A program made the position numbers and the translations under genes. The notes beneath the pieces were generated by a model, which did no database searches, was not told where the DNA came from, and saw only the letters and a list, made by a program, of their open reading frames with translations. This document shows, piece by piece, positions 55,740 to 64,000 of a DNA stretch of 64,000 nt; position 1 is the stretch's first letter, and each line of letters starts with the position of its first letter. The stretch lies in the NCBI GenBank assembly GCA_020631735.1, contig CM036197.1, positions 41,153,880-41,217,879 on the forward strand. Direction: 5' to 3'. Source of the DNA: Saccharum officinarum (Eukaryota; Streptophyta; Magnoliopsida; Poales; Poaceae).

Positions 55740-57340
55740 TGTAAGTGCATTCGCCCCCGTTGTGGGTTTTGGATAATTAATGACAATCAAATTAGGGACT
55801 AACATGTCTATCTAAGTGAATATGCAGGTGTTAGTTCAATGAAAGAATTTGTATGGTCACATTTGGTGATGTTAGCACCCTCAATTCCATTGTTTGAAAA
55901 GCGTTCCGTCTCAAGTGGATAGATTAGATTTTATCTTTTGACTTGAGTTATAGGAAACGCCGCACTATCAAGAGGGATACAAATTAGGTTATCTAGAGGG
56001 AAAACTTGTGCTCAATTTGTATTGGTTTAAGCGTTTGAGAGACACCTTTGCACTCACGGACACTTAGAGAAGTGTTTTATGCCTGGGAGTACCGGTAGTA
56101 CCGGTGAACCACCGGTAGTACCGGTAGGCATAAATCCCGCCGGTGTCAGCGCCTTAGTTCTGCGAGTTTTTGTTCTAGCGGTAGTATCGGTGGTGGACCG
56201 GTAGTACCGGCCTTGGACCGGTGGTACCGGTGAAAGCCCGGTAGTACCGGTAAGTCTTTTTCCCGCAAAACTTGTCTTCGCCAAAATCTGTACTACCGGT
56301 AGTACCGGTCGTTGACCGGTGGTACCGGTGAAAAGACCGGTAGTACCGGTAGGCTATTTTCTCGTAAAAGTCTCCAGTAGGTTGGTTGTAACGGTCGAAA
56401 CCCTTAGGATCGGTAGTACCGGTGGGTTCACCGGTAGTACCGGTACCGCTTCGGAGATAAGAGTATAAATAGCTCTCCCCTTCATTTCTAACCGTTACCC
56501 ACGCCATTTACTCCTACCAACCTTCAGACAAACAGCTCTCAAGCATTGACTCACCCACTCTCTCTTCCTCTTTGCTCTCAAATCCAATCCCTTGCAAGAT
56601 CTAAGTAGAGAGGAGAGATTTAAGAGTGGAAAGCTTCGATTCACATCTTGAGCACTTGGTTCCCCTCCTAGTTGGCTTGGTTTGTATTTGTTACTCTTGG
56701 GTTCTTGGAACCCTAGCCGGCTAGGTGTTCTTCGTGGTTGCCCGTGTTGTTGTACTTGTGAGGGCACCCCGAAGAGTTTGTATTACCCTTGTATTCTTAG
56801 TGGAAATCTTGGGCTAACCTTTGTGGTTGCTTGAGGGAGGCAAGGAGGTGGAATAGACTCCGACCTTAGTGGTCACCTCAACAACGAGGACGTAGGAACT
56901 CCTTTGTGGGGTTGCCGAACCTCGGATTAAATCGTGTGTCCTGCGTGCTTGTTGTTGTTGTTATTTGTGTTCTCTTGAGATATTACTTGTTCTTTGTGTT
57001 CTCCCTCTTTCATATCTCTTTCATAGGTTGTGGGTGCTCGATCTACTCTTGGTGAAGGAACAAGAAAGAAGAGTTCATAAACTTCATCAACATCATCTTC
57101 GGCAGTGGGGTAAAACTCAGATCTGAAATCACAACTCGTAAATCTCTGATTTCTTAGTTTCAGTAGGGTACCGGTAGTACCGGTGGCCAGCGTCGGTAGT
57201 ACCGGTGATCCCTCACCGGTAGTACCGGTCCAAACCAACCGGTAGTACCGGTCAGTGTTTTAACTTCCGCGTTGAGTTTTGAGTTTCAGGTTTTTAGATC
57301 CGCCTATTCACCCCCCCTCTAGGCCTATTAGATCCTTTCA
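55740..57340 (+). repeat. 3' LTR of the SIRE-type element
   Basis: 1601 bp, reads as identical to the 5' LTR, and is followed by the GTACC TSD and the resumed gypsy sequence. Confidence 0.95.
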
Positions 57341-57345
57341 GTACC

Positions 57346-58417
57346 GAGTTTTATGTCGAGCACGATAGGCGCGTGGTCATGGATTATGTCCGCTCCTGCG
57401 CAGTGTGTCAGCATAACAAGACCGAGACGCTGCACCCGGCCGGCCTGCTACAGCCGCTCCTGGTTCCGTCACGCGTCTGGGCGGGTATCTCCCTTGATTT
57501 CATCGAGGCACTTCCGAAGGTACATGGTAAAAGTGTTTTGCTCACCGTGGTTGACAGGTTCTCCAAGTTTGCCCACTTCATTCCCTTGGGGCACCCCTAC
57601 ACGGCGTCCTCGGTCACACGCGCTTTCTTCCAGGAGATCGTGCGACTCCATGGCTTCCCGGAGTCCATCGTCTGTGACTGTGACCGGAGTCCATCGTCAG
57701 TGGCTTCCTGGGCAGGCTCACACTGAGGCTGTGGACACTCTCCTGGCCAACCGCGATGAATTCCTGGAGGAAGTGCGCGGCCGGCTCCTTCAGGCGCAGG
57801 AGTATGCTCGCCGATTCTACGACGCTCACCATCGCGCTCTGGAGTTTGCAGTCGGCGATTGGGTGCTGCTGCGTTTGCTTCACCGTCACGCGCAGTCCCT
57901 TGTCCCTGGAGGTCATCACAAGCTGGGTCCAAAGTATGCGGGCCCTTTCCAGGTGGTGGAGCGCATTGGCGAGGTCGCTTACCGCCTGCAGCTCCCGGAC
58001 GACGCTCGGATACATGATGTGTTTCATGCAGTCCCTTGTCCCTGGAGGTCATCACAAGCTGGGTCCAAAGTATGTGGGCCCTTTCCAGGTGGTCGAGCGC
58101 ATTGGCGAGGTCGCTTACCGCCTGTAGCTCCCGGACGACGCTCGGATACATGATGTGTTTCATGTCGGGGTGTTGAAGCCATTTCGTGGCACACCTCCGA
58201 CATCCCAACCGGCGCTGCCTCCTCTTCGTCACGGTTGTCCTCTTCAGCGTCCAGAATGCGTGCTGCGCTCCCAACTTCGTCGTGGGGTGTGGCATGTGTT
58301 GGTGGAATGGTCGGGCATGCCGATCTCCGAAGCTACCTGGGAGCCCGTTTCGACGTTCCGTGAAGCCTACCCCTCCTTTCAGCTTGAGGACGAGCTGTTT
58401 CCCGAGGAGGGGAGAGA
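57346..58417 (+). pseudogene. Gypsy integrase and chromodomain, internally deleted
   Basis: Directly after the SIRE element the gypsy frame resumes: zinc-binding SCAVCQHNKTETLHPAGLLQ, then the integrase core with ISLDFIEALPKVHGKS and LLTVVDRFSKFAHFIPLGH. After IVCD the core is cut: a short repeat (GGAGTCCATCGTC at about 57660 and 57687) marks the break, and the segment with the glutamate of the catalytic triad is gone. Another frame continues with HTEAVDTLLANRDEFLEEVR and a GPFQVVERIGEVAYRLQLP region, interrupted by a 136-bp tandem duplication. The chromodomain (VEWSGMPISEATWEP) ends the protein. The integrase cannot be functional. Confidence 0.88.
57893..58164 (+). repeat. 136-bp tandem duplication in gypsy integrase C-terminal region
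   Basis: CAGTCCCTTGTCCCTGGAGG starts at 57893 and again at 58029, and CATGATGTGTTTCATG ends each copy. There are only about three differences, one of which makes a TAG in the second copy. Confidence 0.88.
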
Positions 58418-58862
58418 TGTTATGGTGGGAAACACCTACCAGCGTCGTCGCCATGGTTCTGGCTAAGCCAGGGGCGCCACCACAGTCTAGTCCAGGGCCG
58501 CGGCTACAGTCCAGGTGATGGTCGTCCAGTCCAGGGACTTTGTCCCTTGTGCCAGGAAGTTTGCGTCAAGTTTGTTAGGTTCAGATTGAGTCAGATTAGT
58601 TTCCAAGATTTGTTAGGCTAAAGAGTTAGAGTTTGTTACCATCAGATTGTAAAAGACTATAAGAGTCCGGTTGAGTTAATGAAACAGGCTTAGCCTGGGA
58701 TTGTGTCAAAAGACACCCTTGGACGCCCGGCGTCCCCGTCCCTGTCTTCTTCCTCGCGTGTGCCCTAGCTAGCCACGGCTCCCAGCCGCCGCCAACGCTC
58801 GCGCACGCAACCCATCCACTCACCTCCATACAATCTACGCAGTAAGGCACGACGCCGTACCA
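58418..58862 (+). repeat. 3' LTR of the gypsy element
   Basis: 445 bp with about 12 substitutions relative to the 5' LTR. Followed by TSD AAATG at 58863-58867 and the right part of the split MITE. Confidence 0.92.
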
Positions 58863-58910
58863 AAATGTTAGCAAATTTCTTTATATATTTAGTCACGTTT
58901 TTTGGGAGTA

Positions 58911-59269
58911 TTACGTAGCCAGAGTCGTTCGTTGAGAAAAGACGATAACGATACCCTCAAGATGTTCGTCCTTTCTGGACAGGACGGACGCGCCTGCCCC
59001 CGCCTCGTGTCGCGCGCCTAGCATCTCGTGCCTCAAGTCAAAAGACGGGACGGACGTGCCTGTGTCGCGCGCCCCGTGCCTCGTGCCTCACGTCAAAGGA
59101 CAGGACGGACGCGCCTGTCCCTGCGCCTCGCGTCACGCACCCTCGCCCGCGCCTCGTGCCTCCTGCTGTGCCATAATCCGTCCGGTCACGATCCATCCGC
59201 TGTCGACCGTGGACGACCTAGAGCTCCGCGTGAACGAGCCTCCATTGTGGTGCAGCAAGTAGATATCAC
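58911..59269. other. CpG-rich sequence, no gene recognised
   Basis: Imperfect repeats of the kind GGACGGACGCGCCTG and CCTCGTGCCTCA occur between 58980 and 59165. No domain-bearing ORF. Confidence 0.35.
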
Positions 59270-59650
59270 ATGTTGCAACCGTATGTTTCATGTGTTTCAG
59301 ATGTGTGTTGCATATGTTTTATCCGGATGTCGTAAAGGTAGATCTGGTGTTGTATATGTTGCAATGACTATACACGTATGTTGCAAGTGTATGTTTCAAA
59401 TGTTGCAGCTGTTTCAAACATATGTTGCAAGTGTTTTATATGGATGTTGCATATGTTGCACTAGCTATACACGTTTGTTATAAGTGTATGTTTTAAATGT
59501 TTTAGTTATTTCAAACGTATGTTGCAAGTGTTTTATCTGGATGTTACAGTGCCCATACACATATGTTGCAAGTGTATGCTGTAAATGTTTCATCTATTTC
59601 AGACGAATGTTGCCGCAAATGTTTTATGTTTCAAGTGTTTTATCAGCAGG
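59270..59650. repeat. Degenerate tandem repeat, about 88-bp period
   Basis: TACACGTATGTTGCAAGTGT recurs in altered form at about 59380, 59468 and 59555, with ATGTTTCAAATGTTGCAGC-like and GTGTTTTATCTGGATGTT-like parts in between. Similar blocks are common inside grass DNA transposons. No coding role. Confidence 0.7.
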
Positions 59651-60499
59651 CGTGGTTAGGGGGCGCAGACAAAGGTGGCCCCAGCGTAGCGGTCTCCGCG
59701 TGCGCACGGGAAGCCAAGCGGGTGCAATAGCAGGCGTAGAGCACAAAGCTGTATCCATGACGTGGCAGCAAGCATGGAGCACGAAGCTGCATCCGTGCTC
59801 AACTGCTCTCTCTCTCTCCTTATTCCAACTGGATACAGTCGGTCAGCAGCAGCATCACCCGCCAGCATCAGCACGTGGGCAGCAAGAGTGTGCGGCCAGG
59901 CGTGGCCCTGTCGCTGCTGCTCCTAATGACAGTGGGCGCGATGATTCCCCCCAGCGTGCACGATCAAATTGGATCCCAGCGGCAGAGGCACGGGGAAAGA
60001 GCACGCGCGGTGCTGCGCACACGCAAAAGGAAAAAAAAACTCGCAAACGGGGCCCAAAGCTGGCTGCCCGCGTAATCGAAGGTCCGAAGCGACCGTCCGC
60101 AGTGGTGCCTCGCCTGTCGCTGGAGCCTTCGTCAGCTCGTTACCTCGTTCTCGCGACCTTGCCCCTCGGTAGATCGGCTCATAGCGTGGTGTGCAAGACG
60201 CAAGCATGCAAGCCTGATTGCAGCAACTCTCCTCCATCTCTAACTGGATTGAAAGTTGATCATAATCAAATGTGTGTCCTATCTTATACTGAAGTCAATA
60301 AGTCTTGTTCTAAGATTTGGAATCCCGTGAAGTACAGTAGTAGTACTTGTGCTCATCCAGTTGTTGCTAATCTCTCACTAGATTTTTTTAAAGACGGCCC
60401 ATGTTATATGTTCTTAAATCTCTTAACTACTCCCCCTATACCCAAAAATATTTAATTGGATCATTTCCTATTGAGTCAAACAATTTTGAGTTCGACTAA
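59651..60499. other. No gene recognised
   Basis: A long open frame crosses this part (59484-60455) but begins in the tandem repeat and shows no domain. The sequence looks like the remains of a DNA transposon or decayed gene fragments. Confidence 0.3.
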
Positions 60500-60820
60500 G
60501 GCCTGGTTTAGTTTTCAAAAAATTTTAGGTTCACCCATCACATCGAATGTTTAGACACATGCATGGAGTACTAAATGTAAACGAAAAAAACTAATTGCAC
60601 AGTTTGGTTGAAAATCGCGATACAAACCTTTTAAGCCTAATTAATCCATGATTAGCCTTAAGTGCTACAGTAACCTACATGTACTAATGACGGATTAATT
60701 AAGCTTAATAAATTTGTCTCGCAGTTTTCAGACGAGCTATGTAATTGAGTCAAACCCCCTCCGACATCCCATGAAACATCCGATGTGACACAAAAAAATT
60801 CTTTTCGCGAACTAAACACA
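60500..60820. mobile_element. Tourist/Harbinger-like MITE, TSD TAA
   Basis: GGCCTGGTTTAGTTTTC to GCGAACTAAACACA, flanked by TAA at 60497-60499 and 60821-60823. Contains CACATCGAATGTTTAGACAC and TAAGCCTAATTAATCCATGA, the usual motif set here. Confidence 0.8.
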
Positions 60821-60823
60821 TAA

Positions 60824-62123
60824 ATCTATACCAAAAAATGATGGCGTGGCATGATGTGCAGCTGGGCGAAAAGGACATTTTGCCATCCTTCTCTCTCCTC
60901 AAAAGCCAGAAATTAATATTTTATTGGGCAGAGTGTTCACCAGTAAATTTGTCAAGAACCAGAGTGTCATCCAGCAAATCGTTCCATTTTAGATGTCCAG
61001 CAGCAAAGCGTGGTCACTTTCAGTGTCCAGGAGCCAATTTTCCCAAATAGTTAAGGGAGTAAACTAAATCGAATGTAGTTTTGAGGGCTATCTAGACATA
61101 AGAGATATTTGGACGTACTATTTGAACCTTTTTCTTTTTAGAAATAGAAAAGTGTTTTTTTGAAACTAGTCAAATAACTAAATTTGTCCGGTTCCGACAT
61201 TTGGACAACATTTGGTAATATGATACCATTTCATAGTTTAGGGTTGAAAATCGAACTATCATATAAATTGGAGGTTGAAAAATGAACCTAACCATAGATA
61301 TAATAATATTCAAGTTATTTTCCTTTTTCCGCCTTCAAACTTGAACAAGGCCACCTGTTGATTTATTCCAAACCTACTGGCTAGTGAACAAACAAGCAAT
61401 GTGCTTGAGTGCTTTGCAGCAGCAATATAGGTTCAGACTTGTGGTGCAGCATGGTCTCTTTATTTAATTATTTCCCTGTTTGTGCGTAAACCATAGCAAC
61501 TTGACTGGGCGCATCAAGTTTCAGCCATTCCTTGCTCACAAAAAAAGTTTGAGCCATTCCCTGGGAAGGTAGGTGAGACGACTGGCCAAATGCAAATGGG
61601 CATGCTATAACTGTAGGCTTGCTACCGTCAGAGACTCAGATACACGGTATCGGGTTACAGTCCAAACAAGAAATTCCAAGGCCAGTGAAAGATAAGGATA
61701 TATAGGTACAGTCACCCAGTCCTGCCATGACGCAAAAGCTTATAGAAATCAGATGGCATAAATACTATGCAGGGCGAAAGGTTGGTGGGTCGAACGGACA
61801 AGGCCATCAGGTCATCGAGAAAGCTCTCATGCTCCTCCATTTCTAGGCTAGCCTAGGGCTGGACCAGTCAGGTACGCAAGTCTCAATCAATTCATAAGAG
61901 GAGGAGGCCATGGAGGTAGCCAAGTAGAAGGCAGGCACCGCAAACAACGGTATGCACTGCAAGGAGGAAAAATAACTTTCAGCCGTTGCTTTTACTTTCA
62001 TTTCATATATGTTTCAGGAAGTTTGATCATCCCTCGTTCGTTTTAGAAAAGGAAAGTTTGATCATCGTTCTTGTTCAGAATCAAGTTCTTAGCTCTTAGA
62101 TGCATTTCGTATCTTGTTGTTAG
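60824..62123. other. No gene recognised; possible upstream region of the bHLH gene
   Basis: AT-rich, without long ORFs or transposon ends. I searched it for the N-terminal phytochrome-binding motif expected upstream of a PIF-type bHLH exon and did not find it. Confidence 0.3.
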
Positions 62124-63768
62124 AAAGCTGGTGAACAAGATAGTCAAGAGCTCATGGAAGATGGCAGTGCTCCAAGACGGTCTACTCCCCCCACCACACG
62201 CAGAAGCAGATCTGCTGAGTTCCACAATTTTTCAGAAAAGGGTAGGTTGTTATCGATCATGCATATATATGGACGGATCATGACCAGTTGTCGGCGTTTG
62301 ATCTCTCTTGTTTGGAACTTGTAGAGGAGAAGGGATAGGATCAACGAGAAGCTGAAAGCATTACAGGAGCTTCTTCCAAACTGCACCAAGGTAACATGTG
62401 TTGCGTCTTAATTTTAATTCTACCATACCTCTTCTGCTGTTTTCTTTTCGTTTGATCTCAGAATAGCTTGTTTCAGACCGACAAAGTTTCGATGCTAGAT
62501 GAAGCGATCGACTACCTAAAATCCCTTCAGCTACAGCTTCAGGTACTGAATGACATCATATCATATGCACAAGTTGGTTACACTTGACATATTTATTTTT
62601 CTTATCTTCGTCTTCTGCGTCCTTTCCTTTTTTTATTTATTCAGCCTCCAGATCTTATTGGCGCTAGGGTAGTATAGTCTGAAGATGTAAACTGCCAATG
62701 CAATTCATCCATCGATGTTCTCGTTCTGATCATCACATTGTCATATATGCACACAGATGCTGGTCATGGGGAAGGGAATGGCACCGGTGGTTCCTCCTGA
62801 GCTGCAGCAATACATGCATTACATCACGGCTGACCCTGCCCAGATGCCTCCGTTGCGCCCCTCCGGCAAGCAGCCCCGGCAATTTCAGATAACTCAAGCC
62901 AAGCCCCAGCGTCAATCTAACGTCGAGTCTGATTTCTTGAGCCAGATGCAGAACTTGCACCCTTCTGAGCCGCCTCAGAACTTCCTCAGGCCACCGAAAT
63001 TGCAACTTTATACGCCGGTAAGAGGTTCAAACATCATGACTATCAAAGTTAATTTTAGCCACGCATTTCAAAGTTTAAGATTTTATTCTTTGTGGAAAAA
63101 GCTGAAATTTTAAGCTGCTAGATCAGGGATATATAGTTCAGGTGCTTCTTTTCAAAAAAAAAAGTTCAGGTGCTAAAACTGTCAGCTTTTACCTGGACAG
63201 TGCTAGCTACTCATCATGCCTCATGAGGAGTTTACCTCTGATCAGTGGCGGATCCAGAAACGGGGTAAGGGGGGGCTAAATAACAAAGGGCAAAAAAAAA
63301 AATTCTCGCTGTATACAGTACACTAATAGATATAGCAAAGATTGATATCAATTCATATCAAGCTCAATGCGGGGTCTTTTTTTCTCAACCCGACTCTCAT
63401 TAGTTGCAATCTTCGAAGTTGAAGCATCATTCTTAGCACAATATCTCTCCATTCTAGTCTACTACAGTACTACTGATTATACCCTACAAGGTATGAAAGT
63501 AAAACTATCATAATCGGATCACTGAATATTCAAAAGAAAAATATTAGAATAGGGTTCAGTGGGGAATTTTGGACTGAGCTGCACTGGGCTCTGAAGAGCT
63601 GCTCTCTGCTATTTTGGCCCGGGGGGGGGGGGGGCTGCAGCCCCCCTAGCCCCCCCCTTGGATCCGCCAATGCCTCTGATTCAGGAACAGAGGGGTGGCC
63701 TATCTAGCACGAGCCACAACACTGGCTGGATTTCTGGGAGGAGTTCCTCGTATAACTTCATGGAGTGA
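62124..63768 (+). pseudogene. Phytochrome-interacting-factor-like bHLH gene, partial and frameshifted
   Basis: PIFs are nuclear bHLH factors that repress light responses and bind G/E-box DNA. Exons: 62124-62241, 62325-62390, 62477-62542, 62757-63017, 63685-63768. The first has QDSQELMEDGSAPRRS and a RRSRSAEFHNFSE basic part. The second continues RRRDRINEKLKALQELLPNC, the third gives helix 2 (TDKVSMLDEAIDYLKSLQLQ), the fourth MLVMGKGMAPVVPPELQQYM and a Pro/Gln-rich stretch, and the last STSHNTGWISGRSSSYNFME then TGA. Later junctions are in phase. The first is not: CAGAAAAGG|GTAGG has one A more than expected (SER at the splice site), breaking the frame inside the basic region. No upstream exon or phytochrome-binding motif is visible, so the copy may be 5'-truncated. 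If the extra A is an error, the bHLH would be intact. Confidence 0.85.
63243..63672. mobile_element. hAT-type non-autonomous element in a bHLH intron
   Basis: CAGTGGCGGATCCAG at the left and TTGGATCCGCCAATG at the right are inverted repeats with CA...TG ends. An 8-bp TSD CCTCTGAT lies at 63235-63242 and 63673-63680. The interior contains a G-run at about 63621-63634. The 8-bp TSD is the mark of the hAT superfamily. Only four bases (TCAG) separate the right TSD from the last exon of the bHLH gene. Confidence 0.88.
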
Positions 63769-63912
63769 TGTGCTCCTGATGACAAAATTTGACACCGTGC
63801 AGCCTTGAACTCTTTGAACTCAGAAGAGAGAGTTCAGTCTGGGACCTGCAGCATGGTTCACCTGAGAGAAGCCCATGAATGTGTTGTAGTTAACTAGCTA
63901 GTTGTGTTATTA

Positions 63913-63918
63913 AATAAA
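63913..63918 (+). terminator. Polyadenylation signal of the bHLH gene
   Basis: AATAAA about 145 bases after the stop codon, in AT-rich sequence, a normal distance for a plant 3' UTR. Confidence 0.6.
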
Positions 63919-64000
63919 ACGCTGTGACTGTGATGCTGCTCATTTTGCAATCTGAATTTCACCGTTCAATTCCCCTTTCATGTTGTGTTCATGCAAAGGC

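Larger units (their letters stand above)
45440..57340 (+). mobile_element. Young SIRE/Maximus-type copia element with third ORF
   Basis: 1601-bp LTRs (45440-47040, 55740-57340) beginning TGTAAGTG and ending CTTTCA. TSD GTACC at 45435-45439 and 57341-57345. PBS TGGTATCAGAGC just after the 5' LTR, polypurine tract AAAAAGGGGGAG before the 3' LTR. I saw no difference between the two LTRs, and long translated stretches in them are identical. Gag, Pol and a downstream ORF are all open. Long LTRs, a large gag and an extra ORF before the 3' LTR fit the SIRE/Maximus lineage. Repeated AAGGGGGAG-like tracts (55288, 55569, 55729) are also seen. It is the youngest large insertion here and may be autonomous. 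Confidence 0.95.
41423..58862 (+). mobile_element. Ty3/gypsy chromodomain retrotransposon, interrupted
   Basis: 445-bp LTRs at 41423-41867 and 58418-58862 (TGTTATGG to CGTACCA), TSD AAATG at 41418-41422 and 58863-58867, PBS TGGTATCAGCC at 41871, purine tract ending at 58417. I count about 12 LTR differences (near 2.7%), which would be roughly 1 million years at 1.3e-8. Domain order gag, protease, RT, RNase H, integrase, chromodomain defines gypsy/chromovirus. An 11.9-kb copia element splits it in the H2C2 part just before the integrase core. It is defective through a stop, frameshifts and an integrase deletion. Confidence 0.94.
41250..58910. mobile_element. Stowaway-like MITE split by the gypsy element
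   Basis: ACGTCCGTCCAAAAAGAAAC at about 41253 pairs with the inverse around GTCACGTTTTTTGGGAGTA at 58892-58910. Joining the flanks at the gypsy TSD gives an AT-rich interior of ordinary MITE size (about 220 bp). The span listed includes the large insertion. Terminal matches are imperfect. Confidence 0.55.

Noticed and set aside
59484..60455. 323-codon open frame on the plus strand
   Set aside because: It begins inside a tandem repeat, has Cys/Val-rich low complexity, and no domain or homology that I recognise.

Overview
The window is nuclear DNA of a grass, most likely a panicoid such as Sorghum or Saccharum. This rests on spliced plant genes with GT-AG introns, GC-rich 5' ends, very dense MITEs with TAA/TTA/CTA or TA target duplications, and nested Ty1/copia and Ty3/gypsy LTR retrotransposons. 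There is no bacterial-style gene packing, operon or CRISPR array. The genus is an inference. Element boundaries come from reading target-site duplications (TSDs) and paired repeats by eye.

Region by region. 1-6.35 kb: MITEs, a 5'-truncated L1-type LINE with a perfect 17-bp TSD (3754-5223), and a decayed minus-strand B3-domain gene (5441-6348). 6.38-13.17 kb: a head-to-tail segmental duplication of about 2.7 kb ancestral length (units A and B). Later insertions differ between the copies: a poly(A) retroposon only in A and a MITE only in B. A diverged third copy (unit C, 29.55-30.63 kb) abuts an intron-containing tRNA-Tyr gene. 13.3-20.6 kb: MITE islands, including a Tourist-like family whose members insert next to each other, and an AT-rich degenerate tandem array. 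20.8-21.5 kb: a frameshifted small membrane-protein gene. 21.69-26.77 kb: a complete copia element with 178-bp LTRs and three nonsense codons. 28-31.4 kb: Stowaway-type MITEs, unit C, tRNA-Tyr and a LINE tail. 32.26-32.88 kb: a small secreted-peptide-like gene and a truncated duplicate. 33.26-40.05 kb: a nine-exon gamma-SNAP gene on the minus strand, with a nearly intact RTE-type LINE in intron 1 and one extra base in exon 4. 40.3-41.2 kb: two abutting MITEs. 41.42-58.86 kb: a chromodomain gypsy element, itself inside a Stowaway-like MITE and split by an 11.9-kb SIRE/Maximus-type copia element (45.44-57.34 kb). That copia element has 1601-bp LTRs that read as identical, intact gag, pol and a third ORF, and it looks very young. 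58.9-62.1 kb: repeats without a recognised gene. 62.12-63.77 kb: the bHLH part of a phytochrome-interacting-factor-like gene with a one-base frameshift, and a hAT element inserted 4 bp before its last splice acceptor.

The host genes are unrelated housekeeping or regulatory genes: vesicle fusion (gamma-SNAP), translation (tRNA-Tyr), transcription (B3, PIF-like bHLH) and a possible peptide signal. What links the window is the transposon stratigraphy. Several insertions have a matching empty site elsewhere in the same window, so their order can be read directly. The most unusual feature is the young copia element: clusters of a near-palindromic motif (ACCGGTAGTACCGGT) precede a TATA box both in its LTR and again directly in front of its third ORF.
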